Positions 14,790 to 22,159 of a stretch of DNA of 25,469 nucleotides are shown here, in pieces; positions within the stretch are counted from its first letter, which is position 1; every line of letters begins with the position of its first letter. The notes beneath the pieces were generated by a model. The model was not told where the DNA came from. It searched no databases and saw only the letters and a program-made list of their open reading frames with translations. The translations under genes and the position numbers were made by a program. Origin of the DNA: a virus; IMG/VR virus record IMGVR_UViG_3300027963_003007, positions 1 to 25,469 of that record; one strand, 5' to 3'.

Positions 14790-15367
14790 TGAGCGCAGAT
14801 ATTGACATTGACTTGGCAGACAGAGAGCAACTGTTGAAATTGATTCGTGCTACGCCTGCACGTCAACTGCATCAAGGACAAGTGCGTCGACACAATTCGG
14901 GTGTATATGTTACAGATATTCCGTATGATCCTGTTAATGCCTGTGCTGCTATAGATTACGAATCGGCTGAGCAGTTGGGGTATTTTAAAATTGATTTACT
15001 AAACATGTCCGTATATCAATTAATTACTGGTCCAGACCACTATCAAGAGTTGTTGGCTAAAGAACCACAGTGGTCGCGTTTATGGACTGATTCAGAGTGG
15101 ACCCGACAACTAGTTCATGTGGGCAACTATACTGAGTTGTTGAAGACAATGCAACCCGATTCAATTCCGAGGATGGCAGCTTTTATCAGTATTATTCGCC
15201 CTGGCAAAGCTCATTTACAAACTAGGCCCTGGGCTGAAGTATTTGAATCAGTATGGGATGGGGATGATAGCCGTGGATTTGTGTTCAAACATGCACATGC
15301 CATTGGCTATGCAGCTCTAGTGGCACTACATATGAATTTACTCAACACGCCTAACGAGAGTAATTGA
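14789..15367 (+). CDS. Miniature DnaE-like (DNA polymerase III alpha) protein
   Basis: A 192-residue protein from the ATG at 14789 (TAATG junction); an in-frame ATG at 14783 would add two residues. Four segments match bacterial DnaE in order. ADIDIDLADREQ (3-14) resembles PDIDIDF, with D4/D6/D8 as candidates for the first two catalytic aspartates. YFKIDLLNMSVY (65-76) resembles KFDFLGLRTL, with D69 as candidate for the third. MAAFISIIRPGKA (129-141) resembles the ALxRPGP motif. FVFKHAHAIGYAALVAL (164-180) resembles FNKSHSxAY. Full DnaE is about 1,100 residues, so the PHP domain, most of palm, fingers and thumb, the OB fold and the clamp-binding tail are missing. It may be an accessory protein rather than an active polymerase. 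Its end overlaps a convergent gene by 30 bases. Confidence 0.7.
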   Translation: MSADIDIDLADREQLLKLIRATPARQLHQGQVRRHNSGVYVTDIPYDPVNACAAIDYESAEQLGYFKIDLLNMSVYQLITGPDHYQELLAKEPQWSRLWTDSEWTRQLVHVGNYTELLKTMQPDSIPRMAAFISIIRPGKAHLQTRPWAEVFESVWDGDDSRGFVFKHAHAIGYAALVALHMNLLNTPNESN

Positions 15368-15715
15368 TTTACGCTTGGATTTTTTACGACTCATTTCTGC
15401 CAAACTACAAATAGGTCCGTGTAATACTTCTAGATCTTTATTGGTAAAAGTTTTAAGATACGGTCTGAATATGTCCCAGTCACCTTTAAGGAATATGTTG
15501 ATAGGAATGCTGCGATTACTTTCCCACCACCAAACATTGGCCAATTCTAAAAAATGACGCTTTAGATCTGCATTTGATATGGCACCAAAATCATAAATTG
15601 TAGTTATTGCATCATCTTGATTTTGTATAATACCTACATATTCCGTTGATGCGTAAACGCACAGGGTAATAAATGGGTATTTTTCAGCTAATTTTTCAAA
15701 GAAATCGTTTGTCAT
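15338..15715 (-). CDS. Conserved unknown protein, only minus-strand gene
   Basis: A 125-residue protein starting MTNDFFEKLAEKYPFITLCV. Segments YVGIIQNQDDAITTIYDF and WWWESNRSIPINIFL followed by RPYLKTF recall a family I associate with T4-like aquatic phages, which is why I take it as real although it is convergent with, and overlaps, the DnaE-like gene. It has no known function. The C-terminus is basic (RKKSKRKSITLVRR). A GGTAAATA late-type element on the minus strand lies nine bases upstream of its ATG, so it is probably expressed late, when its transcript would be antisense to the 3' end of the DnaE-like operon. Confidence 0.8.
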   Translation of the reverse strand: MTNDFFEKLAEKYPFITLCVYASTEYVGIIQNQDDAITTIYDFGAISNADLKRHFLELANVWWWESNRSIPINIFLKGDWDIFRPYLKTFTNKDLEVLHGPICSLAEMSRKKSKRKSITLVRRVE

Positions 15716-15724
15716 GTCTACGGA

Positions 15725-15732
15725 TATTTACC
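15725..15732 (-). promoter_or_regulatory. Variant late promoter (GGTAAATA) on minus strand
   Basis: The reverse complement reads GGTAAATA, identical to the element at 8070-8077. It lies nine bases before the ATG of the minus-strand gene and diverges from the element at 15762. Confidence 0.55.
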
Positions 15733-15761
15733 AGACCAATTTCGCCAGGTCTAGCAAAGGC

Positions 15762-15769
15762 GCTAAATA
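15762..15769 (+). promoter_or_regulatory. Variant late promoter (GCTAAATA)
   Basis: GCTAAATA has the TAAATA core and lies six bases before the ATG at 15776. With the minus-strand element it forms a divergent late promoter pair in a 60-base gap. Confidence 0.55.
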
Positions 15770-15775
15770 TATTGT

Positions 15776-16921
15776 ATGTATTCAACCCAAGCCTATATCT
15801 ATCAGCAAATTACTCGAGTGTTACTCATGGACACAGGTGCAGGCGAAACTTTTATCTATAGGTACGATCCCGTGTATGCAAAACAACTAACCATAAACAA
15901 AGGCGTTGACAATGTGCTGTTGTTTGAGTTTATCAACCAGCAGGAAAAACCTGTCAACATTACAGGAAGTGATTTCCTGTTCCGTGCTATTAGCACTGCT
16001 GGCTCTGAGATCTTGGTTGAAAAACCAATGGTTATACTCAATGCTGCCACAGGTCGTGCAAAGGTTACGTTGACCACGGCAGATCTATTAGAGGTATTGG
16101 CACAGCCTGCTAGCTACAGCATTCAACGTACCAGTGGCAATTTAACAGAAGCAGTGTTTACCAATGCACAAGCAGGCGCTCGTGCTCCTGCAAACATTGT
16201 AGATAGTATACTGCCGCAACATGTGCCCAGTGCTCCGTTGACAATACCTACTATTAAATTAAGTGCTCAGGCCAGTTTAGATGGCACTGCCTGGGGCAGT
16301 TATAGTCCTGGCACTTATTGGTCAGGCAACCCCAATGGCGGCAACTACTGGAATAGTTTTGCCAACACAGAATTCTACAGCAGTTTCATCGAACCCACCA
16401 ATGCCATTACAACTATACAAATGACTCTAGTGGGATATACTGGAACGATCAAAGCTCAGGCTGCGCCAAACTACGAAAGTATTTGGTACAATGTTTCTGA
16501 GTCAACTACTTACTACAATGAAACTCGTACCATTTATATGAACATTGTAGGATGGCATCCTTTGCTTAGATTAGCTTTTAACAACAGCATATTTGCTGTT
16601 CCGACACAACCCGGAACACCAGCAATAGCCTATGCAACCACAGAAGATGGTGTAGTAACCAGTGTTACTATTACCAACGGCGGCAGTGGATATTTGGCAC
16701 CTCCACAGATCAACTTTATCGGTGATGGTGCAGGGGCTACAGCAGTGGCCACAATCAATCAAGGTGTAGTAACCGGAATCGAAGTAACCAATGGTGGTTC
16801 GGGCTATTGGTATTTGCCCAATGCAGGTATGGGTGCAGGTGTGTATCCAAATAATCCGAACCAAACAGGTGCTGCGGTCATAATCAGCACAGGTTATGTG
16901 GTTGATCTTCTTTATAGATAA
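15776..16921 (+). CDS. Phage structural protein (tail fibre/baseplate-like, GGSGY repeats)
   Basis: A 381-residue beta-rich protein. An N-terminal domain (about 30-145) with LTINKGVDNVLLFEFINQ and DFLFRAI resembles the N-terminal domain of phage baseplate upper or fibre-attachment proteins. A middle domain (about 165-270) is rich in Tyr, Trp, Asn and Gly. Near the C-terminus are two copies of a repeat of about 40 residues carrying VTITNGGSGY and VTNGGSGY, a motif frequent in phage fibres. It lacks a signal peptide. Its late-type promoter fits a virion protein. It is out of place among replication genes, lying between the DnaE-like operon and the primase. The receptor or partner is unknown. 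Confidence 0.75.
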   Translation: MYSTQAYIYQQITRVLLMDTGAGETFIYRYDPVYAKQLTINKGVDNVLLFEFINQQEKPVNITGSDFLFRAISTAGSEILVEKPMVILNAATGRAKVTLTTADLLEVLAQPASYSIQRTSGNLTEAVFTNAQAGARAPANIVDSILPQHVPSAPLTIPTIKLSAQASLDGTAWGSYSPGTYWSGNPNGGNYWNSFANTEFYSSFIEPTNAITTIQMTLVGYTGTIKAQAAPNYESIWYNVSESTTYYNETRTIYMNIVGWHPLLRLAFNNSIFAVPTQPGTPAIAYATTEDGVVTSVTITNGGSGYLAPPQINFIGDGAGATAVATINQGVVTGIEVTNGGSGYWYLPNAGMGAGVYPNNPNQTGAAVIISTGYVVDLLYR

Positions 16922-16933
16922 CACCAAACTCAC

Positions 16934-16962
16934 TTGCAGTCAGTAGATAAATCTGCTATAAT
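16934..16962 (+). promoter_or_regulatory. Sigma70-type promoter of the primase-helicase operon
   Basis: TTGCAG (16934-16939), 17-base spacer, consensus TATAAT (16957-16962). The ATG of the primase lies six bases after the -10 box with no Shine-Dalgarno site, so a leaderless mRNA is predicted. Confidence 0.82.
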
Positions 16963-16968
16963 CGTAGC

Positions 16969-17931
16969 ATGATTGATGTGATTTCTTTTCTTCCGAATAA
17001 AAGAAAACAAACAGCTAGTGGTTGGATAAGTTTCAACGCACCCTGTTGTGTTCATCGCGGAGATACGCAAGACAAACGACAGCGCGGCGGCATTAAGCCC
17101 AACACAGATGGTGCATGGAGTTACCACTGTTTCAATTGTGGCTATACTGCAAGTTTTGTATTGGGTCGTAACCTAACATTTAAAGCTCGTCGATTACTTG
17201 AATGGCTAAATGTGCCACAAGAAGAAATTGAGCGCATTAATCTTGAAAGTCTAAAGCATCGATCAATTGAAGGCTTGTTGGGTGAACGTCAAGCGATCAT
17301 GCAACAACTGCAAAGTATTGCATTCGAAGATCAAGATCTGCCAGCTGACACACAGCCACTCAATGACGCTGCACGAGAATATTTACAGAATAGGCGCATA
17401 TCTTTAGACTACCCATTCTTGTATAAAACAATGCCTAGACCTGGTGTTGTAATCCCGTTTACCTATGATAATCAAGTGGTAGGACACACCACACGGTTCT
17501 TAGACAATCGCACACCTAGATATATCCAAGACATACAATCTGGCTATGTGTTTGGAACAGATTTGTTGCACGATAACTGGACCAATGTTATTGTGCTGGA
17601 AGGAGTGTTTGATGCGCTCAGTATCAATGGCCTAGCTGTGTTACATGCAGAGATCAATGATGCCCAGGTCAGATTGATACGTAGCCTAGGACGTGAGGTT
17701 ATTGTAGTGCCAGATCAAGACGAAGCTGGTATGCGGTTAGTAGACCGTGCAGTAGAACTAGGCTGGTCAGTGAGTATGCCCAACTGGCCTGCTGACGTCA
17801 AAGATGTAAACGATGCTGTGATTCGTTGGGGCCGACTGGCAACTTTGGTAACTATAATGCAAGCCCGAGAAACTAGTAAAATTAAAATAGAACTAAGGAA
17901 GAAACAACTTGTTAAAAGATTACGGACTTGA
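16969..17931 (+). CDS. 61: gp61-like DNA primase
   Basis: A 320-residue primase (T4 gp61 is 342). A zinc-binding domain at the N-terminus has C26, C27, H29 and the CFNC pair C54, C57. The TOPRIM catalytic core follows with E211 in VIVLEGVFDAL and D249/D251 in VVPDQDEAG. The region 163-200 (PFTYDNQVVGHTTRFLD) corresponds to the start of the TOPRIM-associated fold. It makes RNA primers for lagging-strand synthesis together with the gp41 helicase, which is the next gene and overlaps by 23 bases. The final 30 residues are basic. The start is defined by the promoter six bases upstream. Confidence 0.93.
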   Translation: MIDVISFLPNKRKQTASGWISFNAPCCVHRGDTQDKRQRGGIKPNTDGAWSYHCFNCGYTASFVLGRNLTFKARRLLEWLNVPQEEIERINLESLKHRSIEGLLGERQAIMQQLQSIAFEDQDLPADTQPLNDAAREYLQNRRISLDYPFLYKTMPRPGVVIPFTYDNQVVGHTTRFLDNRTPRYIQDIQSGYVFGTDLLHDNWTNVIVLEGVFDALSINGLAVLHAEINDAQVRLIRSLGREVIVVPDQDEAGMRLVDRAVELGWSVSMPNWPADVKDVNDAVIRWGRLATLVTIMQARETSKIKIELRKKQLVKRLRT

Positions 17932-19312
17932 TGTCCAACGACTGTTCTTAGAAATGATGTTGCAGGACGCAGAAAGTTATGTGCGTGTTCAAAACATTTA
18001 TAATCCAGAAAACTTTGATCGCAGTCTACGTCCTGCGGCTGAGTTTATTGCTCGACACAGCGACCAGCATAAAACACTGCCCACAGTAGAACAGATCAGC
18101 GCCAGCACAGGTGTTCGACTCAACAACATTCCAGACTTAAACGAAGGGCACTTTGAATGGTTCATGGATGAGTTTGAAGGCTTTACTCGTAGACAAGAAC
18201 TAGAGCGTGCAATTTTAAAATCAGCAGACTTGCTAGAAAAAGGCGAGTATGACCCTGTAGAGAAATTAATCAAAGATGCGGTACAAATATCACTTACTAA
18301 AGACATGGGCACGGATTACTTTAGTGATCCTAGTGCTCGCATTAACAAATACTTCAACTCAGGTGGACAAGTAAGCACCGGCTGGCCACAGATGGACAAG
18401 ATCTTGTATGGTGGATTTAGTCGAGGTGAACTGAATATTTTTGCTGGTGGATCCGGATCGGGTAAAAGTTTGGTTATGATGAACATAGCATTGAGTTGGT
18501 TACAAGCAGGACTAAGTGGCGTGTATATCAGTTTAGAACTCAGTGAAGAACTGTGTGCATTGCGAACCGATGCCATGTTGGCAGGAATGAGCACTAAAGA
18601 GATTCGCAAAGACATTGATCAAGCAACACTTAAAGTTAGATTGGTGTCAAAGAAAACTGGACAATATCGTATCAAGGCATTGCCAGCACAAAGCAATATT
18701 AATGATATTCGTAGTTACATCAAAGAAGTGCAAGTGCAGACCGGCATCAAAATTGACTTTGTCATGTGTGATTACTTGGACTTGTTGATGCCGGTCAGTG
18801 CTAAAGTCAGTCCAAATGACTTGTTTGTTAAAGATAAGTATGTGAGTGAAGAACTACGTAACTTGGCCAAAGAACTTAATGTGCTGTTTGTGACAGCAAG
18901 TCAATTGAATCGTAGTGCTGTAGAAGAGATTGAATTTGATCATAGTCATATTTCAGGTGGTATCAGTAAGATTAATACTGCTGACAATGTTTTTGGTATT
19001 TTTACAAGCCGTGCTATGCGTGAGCGTGGAAAGTATCAGATACAGTGCATGAAGAGTCGTAGTAGCACGGGTGTAGGCATGAAAATTGATTTGGACTACA
19101 ATATCGAAACCATGCGTATTACAGATACAGGTGAAGATGCAGGTCCGGTTAATTCGTTTGCTAAAGGTAATCTATTAGATAGTATTAAAGCAAAAAGCAC
19201 AATGGTCAGTAAAGAAACTGTAGATGCTGACACTGGGGAAATTAGCAAAGTCACTGCCGATGTGCAAAGTGCCAAATTGAAACAGTTACTAGGACAAATT
19301 AAACAGTCATGA
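17909..19312 (+). CDS. 41: gp41-like replicative DNA helicase (DnaB family)
   Basis: A 467-residue hexameric helicase (T4 gp41 is 475). The N-terminal domain (about 1-130) is helical. The RecA-like domain has Walker A GGSGSGKS at 180-187, VYISLELSEELCALR (motif H1a), Walker B-like DFVMCDYLDLL and a following FVTASQLNRSA (H3), as in DnaB/gp41. It unwinds the fork 5' to 3' and recruits the primase. The start is TTG at 17909 with a Shine-Dalgarno AAGGAAG at 17895-17901, inside the end of the primase gene. The stop overlaps rSAM 5 in ATGA, tying the following radical SAM cassette to helicase translation. Confidence 0.95.
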   Translation: MLKDYGLDVQRLFLEMMLQDAESYVRVQNIYNPENFDRSLRPAAEFIARHSDQHKTLPTVEQISASTGVRLNNIPDLNEGHFEWFMDEFEGFTRRQELERAILKSADLLEKGEYDPVEKLIKDAVQISLTKDMGTDYFSDPSARINKYFNSGGQVSTGWPQMDKILYGGFSRGELNIFAGGSGSGKSLVMMNIALSWLQAGLSGVYISLELSEELCALRTDAMLAGMSTKEIRKDIDQATLKVRLVSKKTGQYRIKALPAQSNINDIRSYIKEVQVQTGIKIDFVMCDYLDLLMPVSAKVSPNDLFVKDKYVSEELRNLAKELNVLFVTASQLNRSAVEEIEFDHSHISGGISKINTADNVFGIFTSRAMRERGKYQIQCMKSRSSTGVGMKIDLDYNIETMRITDTGEDAGPVNSFAKGNLLDSIKAKSTMVSKETVDADTGEISKVTADVQSAKLKQLLGQIKQS

Positions 19313-20445
19313 AAGATCGAAAATATTTCTGTTATGAAATATATAAAAATCTTGCTATATGGTCACATAACGGTCATTTGGCATACAACCCCTGTAGTTT
19401 TTTCAGCGGGTTTATCAAAGAATCAGACTCGTTTGATTTAGATAGCATTTGGAATGGGCCCGAACGAGCAGAATTAAAACGTTGTGTAGAAACAGATACT
19501 CCGATTCCTGGGTGTAGGTCCTGTTACCACGCTGAAGAACATGGTCTAATGAGCAGACGCAAAAGTAGCCAACTACTATACGAAAACTATCATCATGACA
19601 CCAATATTGATTTAGATGCTCCGCAAGGTTTAGATTACAGCGTAGGAAATCTCTGTAATTTAAAATGTGTCGTATGTGGGCCCCACAATAGCACAGCCTG
19701 GGTATCCGATTATCAGACGCTTTACCCTCTTCATCCAATTGATCAATTTAAGTATGAAAAATTTAATCAACTTGAAACATTTGACCCAGGGTTACTTAAA
19801 AATATAAAAAGTTTACACATCCACGGCGGCGGTGAACCATTGATGAGTAATAATCATATTAATTTACTTAAAGAAATTAAAAAAGTTAAAGGATTAAGTG
19901 ATATTCGAGTATTTTACAATACCAACGCTACACAACGAGCGTCCCAAGAATTGTTAGAATTATGGAAGGAATGTCAATTAATTGAACTATATTTCAGCAT
20001 CGACGACATAGGCAACAGATTTAATTATCAACGTACCGGTGCTGATTGGAATGCTGTAACAGATAATATAAAGTGGTATATAGAAAACATGCCACATAAC
20101 CATATGTTTAACATAAATTGCACCTGGAGTTATTTAAATTTGTATTATCTGCCAGACCTGGTTGATTGGTATCGAGTTAATTTGTCAACCAATCGTTACG
20201 GCGATCCTGTAAATTTGATTTTTCAGCGTGTTATTGGAAACTTTAATATTTTGCATTTAAATGATACTGTTAAAAACATTTTAATTGAAAGATTTTTGAA
20301 TTACCCACAGTTGACAGAACTAGTAAACAGTATCAAAACTAGCGATAAAAATCATCAACTCTTCTGGGACGAAATTGAAAAAATCGATCAGGTAAGACAA
20401 ACTAGTTATAAAAACTTATGTCCTGAATGGAGTCAATTATTATGA
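19309..20445 (+). CDS. Radical SAM protein with N-terminal twitch-like cysteine region (rSAM 5 of 6)
   Basis: A 378-residue member of the family. The N-terminal cysteines are C8, C29, C69 and C72 (GCRSC); the region SIWNGPERAELKRCV matches the usual helix before the GCxxC pair. The radical SAM motif is C116, C120, C123 and GGGEP is at 173-177. The later segment is SIDDIGNRFNYQRTGADW, and the C-terminus has IDQVRQTSYKNLCPEW. The start overlaps the gp41 stop (ATGA) and the stop overlaps the SDR start (ATGA). The first gene of the second rSAM-SDR-rSAM cassette. Base composition is more AT-rich than that of gp41, suggesting an insertion downstream of the helicase. Confidence 0.88.
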   Translation: MKDRKYFCYEIYKNLAIWSHNGHLAYNPCSFFSGFIKESDSFDLDSIWNGPERAELKRCVETDTPIPGCRSCYHAEEHGLMSRRKSSQLLYENYHHDTNIDLDAPQGLDYSVGNLCNLKCVVCGPHNSTAWVSDYQTLYPLHPIDQFKYEKFNQLETFDPGLLKNIKSLHIHGGGEPLMSNNHINLLKEIKKVKGLSDIRVFYNTNATQRASQELLELWKECQLIELYFSIDDIGNRFNYQRTGADWNAVTDNIKWYIENMPHNHMFNINCTWSYLNLYYLPDLVDWYRVNLSTNRYGDPVNLIFQRVIGNFNILHLNDTVKNILIERFLNYPQLTELVNSIKTSDKNHQLFWDEIEKIDQVRQTSYKNLCPEWSQLL

Positions 20446-21005
20446 ACATGCTATGTTCCGGAAACCCAAATCATATTACTGTAGCCAGTGCGGTAAAAAA
20501 TTATTTTCCAACAGCCAAGTTCGCCAGTCGTGCCACTGGATATGATTTAAGATTCTGGGATGCTGGCAGCGAAACTTATTTTAGAGAACAAATTATTAAC
20601 TATGATGTATTTGTTAATAGTTCATTTATTTGTGGTGGTGGCCAACTAGCTCTATTAGAAGCAACACACGAGGAATGGGCAAAAGCTGGAATTCGTGGGC
20701 ATATTATTAATATAGGTAGCACTTCTGAATATCTAGGTGTAAATGATGCTCAAGCCAGAGATCAAGTTTATGCCAAATACTCAATACAAAAGAGAGCCCT
20801 CAAGGACCGTAGCTTACAGTTAAATGGTTTAAATAATATCAAAACTACACACATTATTGCTGGCGGATTAAATGATGGAATACCCGGGCACGAAAACTGG
20901 TTAGAGTTAACGCATATTGCTGACACTGTTGCCTGGGCCATTGAGCATCCGTGCTTGATACCATTGATAGAGATCAGGGCAAACTGTTTAACGCCAATTG
21001 AATAA
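20442..21005 (+). CDS. SDR-like protein with degenerate cofactor-binding loop
   Basis: A 187-residue protein with the overall pattern of a short SDR. IINIGSTSEY (88-97) holds the catalytic-serine position S93, and YSIQK (113-117) is the YxxxK pair; HIIAGGLNDG matches the segment after strand 6. In contrast with the SDR at 1819, the glycine-rich TGxxxGxG is replaced by CSGNPNHITVA, so cofactor binding may be altered or lost. The ATG at 20442 overlaps the rSAM 5 stop as ATGA and is preferred over an in-frame ATG at 20427. It lies 20 bases before rSAM 6, in a duplicate of the layout at 947-3515. Confidence 0.75.
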   Translation: MNMLCSGNPNHITVASAVKNYFPTAKFASRATGYDLRFWDAGSETYFREQIINYDVFVNSSFICGGGQLALLEATHEEWAKAGIRGHIINIGSTSEYLGVNDAQARDQVYAKYSIQKRALKDRSLQLNGLNNIKTTHIIAGGLNDGIPGHENWLELTHIADTVAWAIEHPCLIPLIEIRANCLTPIE

Positions 21006-21029
21006 TAAAAAGGCCCTGACCTAAAATGC
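21001..21029 (+). repeat. Leader repeat, copy 1 (before rSAM 6)
   Basis: Matches 22131-22159 at 25 of 29 positions, with the ATG at the same place (base 26). It begins AATAATAAAAAGG. The two copies flank rSAM 6. The AAAAAGG part may act as ribosome-binding site. Confidence 0.75.
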
Positions 21030-22105
21030 CAAATCAATTTTGTAGATACCTATCCAATGGGTATTCGTTTAATGTAATCAAAAACAATTCTGTCACAGTA
21101 GGGCCTTGTTGTTTCTATAAGAAAATTCCGTTTGATTCTCAAATATTACAAAATCGTAAATTGCAATTTGAAACAATCAACAGTTGGACCGACGGATGTT
21201 CTGCCTGTCAAACATTAGAAAATGCAGGACAACAAAGTTTGCGGCAGTCTGGACCAGACTGGATTGATGATTTTGAAACGTCTCAAGACCCAGTGACAAT
21301 TGATATTAATTTAGACAAAAATTGCAATGCGGCCTGCGTAATTTGTGATAAAGGCAGCAGTTCGTTATGGGAAAAAGAAGAGTCAAAATTAACCAATGGA
21401 ATAATAAATATCAGACCTGAAAATTCCATTGACCGATTAATTGATCAAATTGTCAATACAGTATCGTTGACAAAATTAAAATATGTTAGATTTTTTGGTG
21501 GCGAGCCGTTATTTACAGACACACATTTAAAATTTATAAAACATATACCACATCCAGAACAAGTAACACTGCACTATACAACCAATGGTTCTATCTATCC
21601 CAACGATGCAGTTCTCGCCGAATGGAGAAAATTTAAAACAATAATTTTTGCCGCAAGTTTAGACGGCATTGACGAACAATTTGATTATGTGCGCTGGCCG
21701 TTGCCTTGGAGTAAAGTTAGTAAAAATTTAATTCGTTTGAGAGAAAACAAAGACATATGGAATTTGATGTTTCGAGTAGAATTTACAGCTAATTTTCTTA
21801 ATACATATTACTTTGATCGATTAGAAACTTGGATAAAAGATAACTTAAACACCAATTTATTTGGAGACCCAACAGAAATTAACATTCATCAGTGTTGGGG
21901 CACATGGGCCTTAACAAAAATGCCCCCAACAATTCGAGAGTTAGTGCAAGCAAAATATCCAGCAGAGCATATAATACATAAAATAGTAGCAAACTTGTTA
22001 GATTCTGAGTCGCTAAACGATTGGCAACAATTTGTTAAAACTTGGGACGCCCGTAGAAACAACAGTTGGCAAACAGCATTTCCAGATTTGGTTCAGTGTA
22101 TTTGA
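21026..22105 (+). CDS. Radical SAM protein with N-terminal twitch-like cysteine region (rSAM 6 of 6)
   Basis: A 359-residue member of the family. The N-terminal cysteines are C6, C28-C29 (PCCFYK, as in rSAM 4), C58 and C61 (GCSAC). The radical SAM motif is C100, C104, C107 and GGEP is at 158-161. The later segment SLDGIDEQFDYVRWPLPW is close to that of rSAM 1 and 4, and the C-terminus has WDARRNNSWQTAFPDL. The gene is bounded by two copies of a 29-base leader repeat (21001 and 22131), so it looks like a discrete cassette. It follows the degenerate SDR gene by 20 bases. Substrate unknown. Confidence 0.88.
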   Translation: MPNQFCRYLSNGYSFNVIKNNSVTVGPCCFYKKIPFDSQILQNRKLQFETINSWTDGCSACQTLENAGQQSLRQSGPDWIDDFETSQDPVTIDINLDKNCNAACVICDKGSSSLWEKEESKLTNGIINIRPENSIDRLIDQIVNTVSLTKLKYVRFFGGEPLFTDTHLKFIKHIPHPEQVTLHYTTNGSIYPNDAVLAEWRKFKTIIFAASLDGIDEQFDYVRWPLPWSKVSKNLIRLRENKDIWNLMFRVEFTANFLNTYYFDRLETWIKDNLNTNLFGDPTEINIHQCWGTWALTKMPPTIRELVQAKYPAEHIIHKIVANLLDSESLNDWQQFVKTWDARRNNSWQTAFPDLVQCI

Positions 22106-22126
22106 ATCAAGTAACTTGACAAAACC

Positions 22127-22134
22127 AATAAATA
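22127..22134 (+). promoter_or_regulatory. Probable late promoter (AATAAATA)
   Basis: AATAAATA differs from the T4 late consensus in the first base only. It lies 21 bases before the ATG at 22156, in the gap after rSAM 6, and overlaps the second leader repeat. A TTGACA at 22116-22121 has no -10 box at a suitable distance. Confidence 0.55.
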
Positions 22135-22159
22135 ATAAAAAGGTTCTGGCCCAAAATGC
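22131..22159 (+). repeat. Leader repeat, copy 2 (before the gene at 22156)
   Basis: Second copy of the 29-base element at 21001-21029; differences are at four positions near the middle. The start codon of the next gene is at the same offset. Confidence 0.75.

Noticed and set aside
16571-16933. 120-residue minus-strand open frame with many cysteines
   Set aside because: Shadow of the structural gene; Cys/Thr/Ile excess comes from the complement of GGSGY-type repeat codons, with no promoter or Shine-Dalgarno site.
22116-22138. Sigma70 promoter starting at TTGACA 22116
   Set aside because: No acceptable -10 hexamer 16-18 bases downstream; the nearby AATAAATA late-type element explains the gene start better.
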